56,872 nt of DNA from Phoronis australis (Eukaryota > Phoronida > Phoronidae), in assembly GCA_002633005.1 (NCBI GenBank), contig NMRA01000112.1:495565-552436 (forward strand), read 5' to 3'. Under the pieces are notes generated by a model. It saw only the letters and a program-made list of their open reading frames with translations. It made no database searches and was not told the origin of the DNA. The position numbers were made by a program, and so were the translations under genes. Positions 52,801-56,872 of this stretch are shown piece by piece. Position 1 is the first letter of the stretch; every line of letters begins with the position of its first letter.

Positions 52801-54563
52801 ATGGAATTATGAATTTCATGAAAACTTTCAGTAGGTAAAGCTGAAAGTTGATTTTTAGCAAACAGTAATTAAATTGATTTGAAACACAAAAAGTGTAATT
52901 AATTAGTGACAACCAATTTCATACATTGTGGAAGCTGGCTTTGTTAAAATAGTGTCACTGAGGAATTAAATTGTAGCAATTAGCGGAGCGGCTGAACGGG
53001 AGGCATGTTGGCTAATAATGTTCACCCTCAGAGATGAGACTGCAATGACTTATGTGCAGAAGTAAGTTTGCGAGTTGGACCATGAAGTGAGATGAGGGAG
53101 AGGTATTGAGGAGCATTGCTTGCGAGTTGGACCATGAACTTAAAGTGAGATGAGGGAGAGGTATTGAGTAGCATTGCTTGCGAGTTGGACCATGAAGTGA
53201 GATGAGGGAGAGGTATTGAGGAGCATTGCCATAGGTGGTGTAGTAAACAAAGAGCAGTAGTTTAAAATTGATACGTTGTTTGACAGGCAACCAATGGAGA
53301 TTGTTCATGATCCCGATATTTAAAGTGGCAATATTTTGGTGGGAGACTTATGGTACATCATAATGCCAGTTGCTTGCCTCCGTACCTCCAATTCAATTTC
53401 AGGTTCATCTATCTCGTGACAATGGCAACAGTTTTGAACCAGTGTACACGCTGCCCCCTGGTGACTCAGTGAAGAAAGTATTCGTGTCCACCACCTGTGA
53501 CATCATCTATATGCTGTCAGAAAGGGGCAAACTGTTGTTTGGCCGTGCAGGTAAAGTTTCAGCGTGTGCTGAAAATTTTGAAACCTAATTACTGATTCTT
53601 GATGTGTTACACAAAGCGAATCAGAGGTGATTTTTGCTACCTTTGCAAAATGTAATAATATGAAGTTGCTAGTAATTTGAAATCACTGGCAGTACTTATG
53701 ATGCTATAGACCTAGAGATGATCTTTGTCGAATACTTCCATGATGCTCTAAAATAAGTCTGCCTTGAATTTCGAGTTCACATAAAAAGCATGGTTTTGAG
53801 GTGTATTTCCAAGTGTTCTTTGTATGACAGTACTTTCTTGACTTTGTGTAGATTTGTTTCCTTGGCTTGAATATTGTATTATAATAGTTTGATGTGTTTG
53901 CCAAGAATTAACTGCCGATCGCATAAATTTGTTTTTAGTAAACTGTAGAATTTTGAAATTTTAATCAGCTGTACTCAAATATTTTAAAGAGTAATTTGTC
54001 TTTCAATTTTTGGAATTTCTTGAAAACATTTCGTCTGCAAGTGATTCAGAGTCGAATGGGTTGAAGCATTCATTTGCTAAGTGTTCTTAACATTTTCTAC
54101 GCTTGCAGATTCTGAAGAGCAATAGTGTGTAATAAAGAAACCTTTAGTTGAAAGTTCAGTTTTGTCATAAAAAGATAGGTGGGCATTGATGCACAATGGG
54201 AAATTTTTGTTATGTTTTCACAAGAACTTGTAGTGCCAAAAGCAACTGCTGAGAACTGGTTAAAGTTTAATGGGTAATAGACTCTTAGAAAGGTTGCAGA
54301 TTTTGGGAACCAGTTTGAAGGCTGTTGTAATTGGCCATCACCGTTTATTGTGTCTTATCACCTTTTCTCAACCTAAATTGAAGTAATGATCAGTGAAGTA
54401 CACCTTTTCAGGTGTAAGCCGCCTTGTACAGGTAGATCCAAAGGTGGACCAAAGGCTTCCTGCAGAAATATATATGACACATCGTCATCACTTTTACGTA
54501 GTGGGTGTTGATGACTCAGGTCAGATAGTTAGGTCACCTGTTGACACCCAAACTCTAATCAAG
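28835..54563 (+). CDS. CATSPERB: CatSper auxiliary subunit beta, N-terminal half (13 exons, 3' partial)
   Basis: Thirteen exons at 28835-28898, 31201-31328, 35259-35420, 36436-36508, 37434-37532, 40615-40761, 41541-41645, 44964-45142, 48079-48143, 48763-48916, 50189-50335, 53403-53550 and 54412-54563 join to 1623 nt (541 codons). All introns are GT-AG and all phases are compatible. Stretches recall mammalian CATSPERB in the right order: CAVDVALLG, GIYLART, LTNWHLLILT followed by GLFVS, TCHSVGPFDKW, and DNGNSFEPV followed by SERGKL. Known for the family: a single-pass, mostly extracellular accessory subunit of the CatSper Ca2+ channel of the sperm flagellum, about 1100 residues in man. About half is therefore present, and the C-terminal extracellular part and membrane segment should lie to the right of the window. 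Extracellular location is supported by a predicted signal peptide, NXS/T sequons in exons 3 and 6, and a Cys cluster in exons 6-8. Identity rests on remembered sequence, but the collinear matches over many exons make another family unlikely. Confidence 0.87.
31015..31120 (+). repeat. Dispersed repeat, copy of 4725-4850
   Basis: Matches the 4.7-kb copy through GGACCAATTACCAAACC, GTCCTATTTTGAGG and CCAAGTGTCATTGTAC. It lies just upstream of CATSPERB exon 2. Confidence 0.5.
31201..31328 (+). CDS. CATSPERB: CATSPERB exon 2
   Basis: Residues 22-64. The acceptor is TTTTATTGCAG and the donor is TTG|GTATTG. It reads LKLHIYQNNAEFFQQFGLED and ends NCLFLYPNENL. The last part resembles the human stretch with a Cys, two aromatics and ENE just before the LSVF strand. 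Entry phase 1 and exit phase 0 fit exons 1 and 3. The plus-one frame is also open over this exon but has no resemblance and the wrong exit phase. The 3.9-kb intron that follows contains the first compound repeat (32.3-33.9 kb) and a minisatellite at 34.6 kb. Confidence 0.72.
32280..33905 (+). repeat. Long compound repeat, copy 1 (intron 2 of CATSPERB)
   Basis: Begins near GTGCCCACATATTGCCGTCAT and ends near GGGCGTTGCTCTTGTTAG. Inside are several degenerate units of about 400 bases, each with GCGCC-CCTAGTGGCAGTTTTG, then GCGCCCATGGCTGTATCTCC, then GCAGGATCTTTACTAAATTT and TGATGTTGACAACG. The frames at 32282-32503, 33060-33275 and 33314-33550 are by-products of the units. Confidence 0.75.
33528..33557. 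repeat. Perfect 14-bp palindrome with a 2-base spacer
   Basis: TTCCATATCAAATG, then CA, then the exact complement. It lies inside a unit of the compound repeat and has no counterpart in the other units. Confidence 0.9.
34581..34602. repeat. Short hairpin
   Basis: GTTACAGTA and TACTGTAAC, 9-bp arms, 14 bases before the minisatellite with inverted flanks. Confidence 0.75.
34616..34800 (+). repeat. Higher-order minisatellite with inverted flanks
   Basis: Units CACTTAGTTGGTGGTA (16) and CACTTGGTGGTA (12) are arranged as 16+16+16+12, a 60-base period seen almost three times. The array is bounded by TTTGACACTT (34616-34625) and its exact complement AAGTGTCAAA (34791-34800). Confidence 0.92.
35259..35420 (+). 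CDS. CATSPERB: CATSPERB exon 3
   Basis: Residues 65-118, phase 0 to 0. The acceptor is CTTATTTTTTAG and the donor is CCG|GTGAGT, a strong site. It begins TFSVHIYPDGNSTYEF and continues with a basic helix-like segment ending DITYSYDP. Two N-glycosylation sequons (GNST and RNST) fit an extracellular domain. The exon corresponds to the human region around LSVFTSGG and NSTYNG. Confidence 0.85.
36436..36508 (+). CDS. CATSPERB: CATSPERB exon 4
   Basis: Residues 119-142, phase 0 to 1. The acceptor is TTTTTCCACTCACAG and the donor is CCAG|GTGAGC. The peptide LMDRDHWKVIVPYDEIIQQD parallels the human SDRILWLVDIPRENI segment (a D-R, then W, then a hydrophobic strand, then a Pro and an acidic turn). Splice sites are strong on both sides. 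Confidence 0.85.
36945..37270 (+). repeat. Dispersed repeat family B, copy 2
   Basis: Lies in the intron between CATSPERB exons 4 and 5. GCCAATCTGCTATGAATTTG and AACAATTTCTAACAGCATTT match the 9.2-kb copy. Confidence 0.4.
37434..37532 (+). CDS. CATSPERB: CATSPERB exon 5
   Basis: Residues 143-175, phase 1 to 1. The acceptor is ATTTTATTTACAG. The peptide holds PTEEWSLSLMTGG and ends ATLIDTDR; human CATSPERB has VEEWLVRI and GTLLDVIR in the same places. The frame stays open to 37602, but only the weak-looking donor AGAA|GTACGG at 37533 gives the phase-1 exit that exon 6 requires. With it, the joined residues align with the human protein without a gap. Alternative donors after 37550 or 37562 end in phase 0 and would break the frame. 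Confidence 0.82.
38116..39610 (+). pseudogene. 3' fragment of a non-LTR retrotransposon (reverse transcriptase relic)
   Basis: Across several frames and stops the translation gives RT blocks in order: VHQGDILSLTLFALYMNDL, VVLYADNVALLSE, WRMVVNMAKT and YKSSYKYLG. C-terminal ORF2 blocks follow (DYVSSVWGYKN, LGVDRFRATHAVSGDMGW, VFLWDFSVGRNGW, VEDEIHFVFDCS). The catalytic box is YADN instead of YADD, and stops and frameshifts are many, so it is dead. It ends in AATAAATAAATACAAATAC, a typical LINE tail. It sits in the intron between CATSPERB exons 5 and 6. The clade cannot be assigned. Confidence 0.85.
40615..40761 (+). CDS. CATSPERB: CATSPERB exon 6
   Basis: Residues 176-224, phase 1 to 1. The acceptor is CTGTGTATTCCAG, with an in-frame stop just upstream at about 40590, and the donor is AAAG|GTATTT. 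It reads FVLLWNLGTPV, then VPPDVMRNL, then CAVDVALLG. The last motif is nearly identical to human CANDVALLG, and the first aligns with PILQWTLGDVM. One sequon (HNSS) lies near the end. This is one of the best-supported exons. Confidence 0.9.
41541..41645 (+). CDS. CATSPERB: CATSPERB exon 7
   Basis: Residues 225-259, phase 1 to 1. The acceptor is CTTCTCTCTTCAG and the donor is GAAG|GTTTGT. It starts GIYLARTSVHFW, matching human GIYIGRTPHGFW, followed by an acidic-aromatic segment and a Cys cluster (SCSLTQCNNNCPKEG). The Cys cluster has more cysteines than I remember for the human protein at this point. Confidence 0.9.
42514..42695 (+). repeat. Minisatellite, 32-nt unit
   Basis: ATGCTAACCTCACTGACCAA followed by TCATGAATCAAC, about 5.6 copies with few changes, between CATSPERB exons 7 and 8. 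Confidence 0.95.
44685..44850 (-). repeat. Dispersed repeat family C, copy 2 (inverted)
   Basis: An inverted copy of the 11.6-kb repeat, ending about 115 bases before CATSPERB exon 8. On the plus strand it reads GTGATTTACGGCG, GTTCTTAAAAACATTTGGCA and CAATTACAGAGATAAG. Confidence 0.6.
44964..45142 (+). CDS. CATSPERB: CATSPERB exon 8
   Basis: Residues 260-319, phase 1 to 0. The acceptor is TGCATCGTTGCAG and the donor is GCC|GTAAGT. It contains LIDYVLTNWHLLILTDNGLF, equivalent to human LDVALTNHFLVLLTSLGLF, the best single match in the gene. A hydrophobic beta-strand pair and a KIT segment (human RIT) follow. This looks like a beta-propeller-type blade, as expected for the ectodomains of this family. 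Confidence 0.92.
46205..46845 (+). repeat. Minisatellite, about 43-45-nt degenerate unit
   Basis: About fifteen units of the form CTACCATGACTCCTCATACC followed by an (AG/TG)CTGTAATGATGGGTTAATGAC-like block, quite diverged. Intron between exons 8 and 9. Frames predicted here are by-products. Confidence 0.9.
47141..47281 (+). repeat. Minisatellite, 45-nt unit, three copies
   Basis: GAAATTTCTATTCCAGTAC, then TTTTTGGGTCTGACTGCAGC, then TTATG, three nearly identical copies. The unit is a multiple of three, so both strands show repeated peptides without coding evidence. Confidence 0.95.
47410..47690 (+). repeat. Degenerate tandem repeat, about 110-nt unit
   Basis: Three diverged blocks of the form ATCANGNCCAAGGAATATTC, then TNTGCAC, then GACCACTCAGTGAG, spaced about 105-115 bases apart. 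Confidence 0.55.
48079..48143 (+). CDS. CATSPERB: CATSPERB exon 9
   Basis: Residues 320-340, phase 0 to 2. The acceptor is GTTGTTATTTTCAG and the donor is GTGG|GTAAGTG, very close to consensus and followed at once by a second GTAAGT. The peptide WNKLDCPSCPSKLQKYLD can be placed against human LWYNEECYANREDF. It is short and has two close cysteines. A minisatellite of about 70-nt units begins at its donor (48144-48545). Confidence 0.75.
48144..48545 (+). repeat. Minisatellite starting at the exon 9 donor, about 70-nt unit
   Basis: Roughly six units containing TATTATCTGGATATTATCAC, AAGTGCTGTACCTGCAGTAC and CTATAACAGACCTGTTACAT, several also with GGTAAGTA-like donor strings. The first unit begins with the GTAAGTGTAAGT of exon 9. 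Confidence 0.85.
48763..48916 (+). CDS. CATSPERB: CATSPERB exon 10 (5' boundary uncertain)
   Basis: Residues 341-392. The coding frame is clear from about 48776: VLTCHSVGPFDKWHC, then LVFNEHVNVLIFLAQ. It matches the human TCFFSTEPFTHW and VGIFLLRG regions in order. The donor is GCC|GTGAGT (phase 0). To accept phase 2 from exon 9, the acceptor must be ATACAAG at 48762; the better-looking CACAG and CAGCAG acceptors at 48775 and 48778 are phase 0 and would shift the frame. A small missing exon or a different exon 9 donor would also explain this. Confidence 0.75.
50189..50335 (+). CDS. CATSPERB: CATSPERB exon 11
   Basis: Residues 393-441, phase 0 to 0. The acceptor is CTTTGTCGTTTCAG and the donor is CAGCAG|GTAAGC. 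It reads GVKIYSLALQQETGDYMLV, then QLYIHPFTYTLYATGQQ. The latter corresponds to human VFHPRSHFLYVYGNQ and ends at the same intron position just before the VWIS-like strand. Confidence 0.9.
50545..51792 (+). repeat. Long compound repeat, copy 2 (intron 11 of CATSPERB)
   Basis: Same left end (CACATATTTATATGTGGACG, an imperfect palindrome, then CGTCCGTCCGTCC), same internal units and same right end (GCGTTGCTCTTGTTAG). It has fewer internal units than copy 1. No coding domain was seen. The class is unknown; conserved ends with variable inner units suggest a non-autonomous element. Confidence 0.75.
52118..52371 (+). repeat. Minisatellite, about 43-nt unit, six copies
   Basis: CAGTTTTCTAAACTATCATA followed by TGATCTCATTCTCATTG(AT/TT)TGTA. 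The first copy is the most diverged. Intron between exons 11 and 12. Confidence 0.95.
53012..53320 (-). pseudogene. LINE 3'-ORF fragment (minus strand)
   Basis: The minus-strand frame reads NNLHWLPVKQRINFKLLLFV, then YGNAPQYLSLISLHGPTRK. The HWLPV, RI-F-K, APQYL and PTR pattern is the familiar C-terminal end of reverse transcriptases of many non-LTR elements. The following part is replaced by a tandem duplication (53069-53230). It ends about 80 bases before CATSPERB exon 12. Confidence 0.75.
53069..53230. repeat. Minisatellite, about 52-nt unit, three copies, inside the LINE fragment
   Basis: TGCGAGTTGGACCATGAAGT, then GAGATGAGGGAGAGGTATTG, then AGGAGCATTGC, three times; the second copy has a 5-base insertion. 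It repeats the LINE coding sequence around HGPTRK-like residues. Confidence 0.92.
53403..53550 (+). CDS. CATSPERB: CATSPERB exon 12
   Basis: Residues 442-490, phase 0 to 1. The acceptor is TCCAATTCAATTTCAG and the donor is GCAG|GTAAAG. VHLSRDNGNSFEPV parallels human VWISLDGGNSFELI, and LSERGKLLFGRA parallels VSQRGKVYITKA. This is a strong match to the blade after the VYGNQ strand. A LINE remnant on the opposite strand ends about 90 bases upstream. Confidence 0.92.
54412..54563 (+). CDS. CATSPERB: CATSPERB exon 13 (last exon seen in the window)
   Basis: Residues 491-541, phase 1 to 0. The acceptor is CACCTTTTCAG and the donor is AAG|GTAAAT. It reads GVSRLVQVDPKV, then EIYMTHRHHFYVVGVDD, corresponding to the human region with AGMQRFSEVG and a YYDHLGFIH-like strand. 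The next exon should open in phase 0. I found no convincing candidate in the remaining 2.3 kb. Confidence 0.85.
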
Positions 54564-56872
54564 GTAAATGTCTTGTTCAAGTGTCTCGGGATGATGTGCT
54601 TCATTACTACAATCCAAGAAGTTTTAAGGTTGTAGGACCCTGGGGAAATGTCTCATGCTGTGAACATTCCCATTAAACAAGTCTTGATGTTGCAACCCCA
54701 CTGATCAGGGAAAACTGTGGGGTTTGGCCGATTGAACTAGACCGTATTTATCCACCTTTGCTGCATTGCGCTCAGCTCACAATCAAAGGGATCCCACCTA
54801 GCTGCTCTATTCATCGAGTCACTAGCGAGGATAATTGGCTTCGCTCATGCGGATACAATCAGCTGATTACAATCTAACTTAGATGACCGTACTTTTTATG
54901 AAGAGCATTTTACGTAGTTTTGAGTTTAATATTTGAAAAGAGGAGAGAAAAAAATGTTGGTACAACTTTGAATTTTTCAAATCGGCCCAGAATAAGAGAT
55001 TTAGTAACACAGCAACACTCAAGATTACTTTCATTCGGCGCGCACGAATACAAAAATATTGGACCTGTTATTTAGATTTTGGAACACATGCATTGCAATA
55101 TTTAAAATACGTTAACTTTATTACAAGATGTAAAACGACGTTGTTCAATTTCATTGTCATCCGTCAAATCGAAAATTTCCGAGATGTGATCTGCGGCGTG
55201 CGCGTATGTATACAAAACACGGGATCGTTATGTTCATGAAGTACGAACATGAAGAAACTCTAACATGCCGTTATTATTGACAGTTACACGATAAAACGAA
55301 TTTGGACTTTGACGATAGTCTTGATACAGCGAGCTGGCTGACTATAGGTACCACTCCGTCAGGTCTTCGTTAGACCCAGAAATTTCACACAGCCTGGGTA
55401 GTTCACCTCGTCACCTCGTCCTCAACATGTAGATCGAGCCTAGGACTATTAATGTTTTACTCCACGGTAGAGCTAACGACCATCGCTCTGTTTTCACAAA
55501 ATCTGTGAGTTAACCGGCACTCACCTTGTACGTTGCAACCGTTTAATTGAAAAACGACTAATAAATGCCATATTCTTGCATAATCCTAATCCTTTTGTAA
55601 CAAAAGTCTGTCGTCAATGACCCGCACGCGCTCTCACTCTCAGTACGTAGACGAACTTCAAAACAAACGTTACGTGACAACAACATGTGTGTTCATCCAG
55701 AGATTTTTCTCATGTTGTGGGGTACGATGTAACGCATATTTGGACTTCATCGCAATTAATCTGGTCTCCACGTGAACTTAAAAATAATTATTGTAAAACA
55801 TAAGGAAGATTTCAGGTAATTTGTTGAGTCGAAACTGTATTTTTATTCAAGTTTTCCTATCGACGATCGCGATTCAGTGACGTATCAGTCGGCAAGTTTT
55901 CACCCTGGGATTTCAGCACAATTTTTTTGAAAAATGATCGCAATTTAACAACGGAAGTTCATAGCAATGCACCACAATTTTGTAGAAAGATTGTCATAGG
56001 CTACAAATACGTCACAGAGCGTAAATTTGATAAATCCTAGCTTCCGATTTTACCCTTTTCGGAAACCTGGTTTCAACTGCCTTAGGCTACAATAAGCATC
56101 CCCTCCCTGTGAAATTAATTTCTCTAAGTGCCTGGTATACAGCTTTCCACCAAGGCTAGGTGATGCTCCGACATATTCTTTTGTTGCTTGTACGGATTGT
56201 TGCCAATTTTTTCTTGTTTCCATAGCATAATGATGACGAAAATGAAAACGTTGCATATTTGAATTTTAATGTTTGCATAATCCAGAAAACCAGAAGTTGG
56301 TAAACCAAATTTTTTAAAACATTTTCGGCAAAAGACTTAAGCAGAAGATGCCCTGACTCTTTCAAAATTGCCATGAAGGTATTAACTATTCCATGCAGCA
56401 TTATTTAACTGGTCTTGGCTATCATTTTGTGGCCTGGTCATCCATTCAGCCAAAAGTAGTTCCAGAGGTGGCTTATCAGCCAATTATTCACGCATGTTGA
56501 CTCACAATAAAAGCCTGATAAGAGTGAAGGTGGATAAATGCTATGTTCCTAGTTTCTTGTGGTAGTGGATGTGTTCACCACATGTGAATTAGCCAAATTT
56601 TGGTATACCGTATCTCAGGAATGGTTTATCTTTATGAAACGTTCAGGTACTTACGATGCTTTATGCATTGTTCTACGTTAGCAAATTGTTGAATTGTTTT
56701 TAACTAGGGGAAAAAAAAACTGCAGGTGGTCTGATGTCATTTGCGGTGCATCAGACGTGCGCAGGCCTCATGGTTGGGCCCATTGCACAAAACACCTGAG
56801 CAAAGGCACGAGACCCCAATTATGGCTCCTCGTGAAGAAAGTTTTCAAGTCTGCCAGTCTCCTTTAGGAAAA
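54564..56872. other. Probable intron after CATSPERB exon 13; no exon recognised
   Basis: No frame with family resemblance opening in phase 0. A small hairpin (CCCCAC with GTGGGG) lies near 54700. The sequence around 55380-55500 has a weak tRNA-like box on the minus strand that I do not trust. Confidence 0.5.

Noticed and set aside
55320-55500. A further tRNA-like element on the minus strand
   Set aside because: Only a weak B-box-like string (GGCTCGATC) is present; no arms fold convincingly.
56725-56812. CATSPERB exon 14 after the acceptor ACTGCAG
   Set aside because: Exon 13 ends in phase 0 and that frame hits TGA at the third codon. The open register has no resemblance to the family.

Overview
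The window is eukaryotic, from an animal genome. It is AT-rich and gene-poor, with long GT-AG introns, many interspersed repeats, tRNA-derived SINEs, LINE remnants, minisatellites, a 490-base N gap and single N bases. The one gene I can identify by product is split over 13 exons and encodes the N-terminal half of a CatSper channel auxiliary subunit beta (CATSPERB). Its divergence from the mammalian protein as I remember it, together with the repeat content, suggests an invertebrate, possibly a deuterostome such as a hemichordate or echinoderm. I cannot fix the species.

Layout. Positions 1 to about 28.7 kb hold no gene I can name. The stretch contains dispersed repeat families at 5.3, 10.6 and 23.2 kb and at 14.3 and 25.7 kb, a tandem pair of tRNA-derived SINEs at 12.6-13.0 kb, and a roughly 1.85-kb segment present twice in tandem (14.7-16.5 and 16.75-19.2 kb). 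The second of those copies carries a 592-bp terminal-inverted-repeat element flanked by a 9-bp target duplication, and the first copy supplies the empty site. A Ser/Thr-rich open frame on the minus strand at 20.4-20.6 kb has an acceptor, a stop and a poly(A) signal, and is probably the last exon of an unidentified gene. An imperfect foldback lies at 22.5-22.8 kb, an inverted SINE pair at 23.8-24.0 kb, and an assembly gap with a CA microsatellite at 24.6-25.2 kb.

From 28.8 to 54.6 kb, plus strand, is CATSPERB. The thirteen exons join in a phase-consistent way into 541 codons. They cover a predicted signal peptide and much of the extracellular region. The C-terminal half, including the membrane anchor expected for this family, must lie beyond the right edge. 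CATSPERB is an accessory subunit of the sperm flagellar Ca2+ channel CatSper. Its introns are crowded with repeats: a 3' LINE fragment with a mutated reverse-transcriptase box (38.1-39.6 kb), a second LINE fragment on the minus strand (53.0-53.3 kb), two long copies of a compound repeat with internal tandem units (32.3-33.9 and 50.5-51.8 kb), and at least eight minisatellites. One minisatellite begins directly at the exon 9 splice donor.

From 54.6 kb to the end I see no further exon and assign the sequence to the next intron. All comparisons with known proteins are from memory; no search was run.
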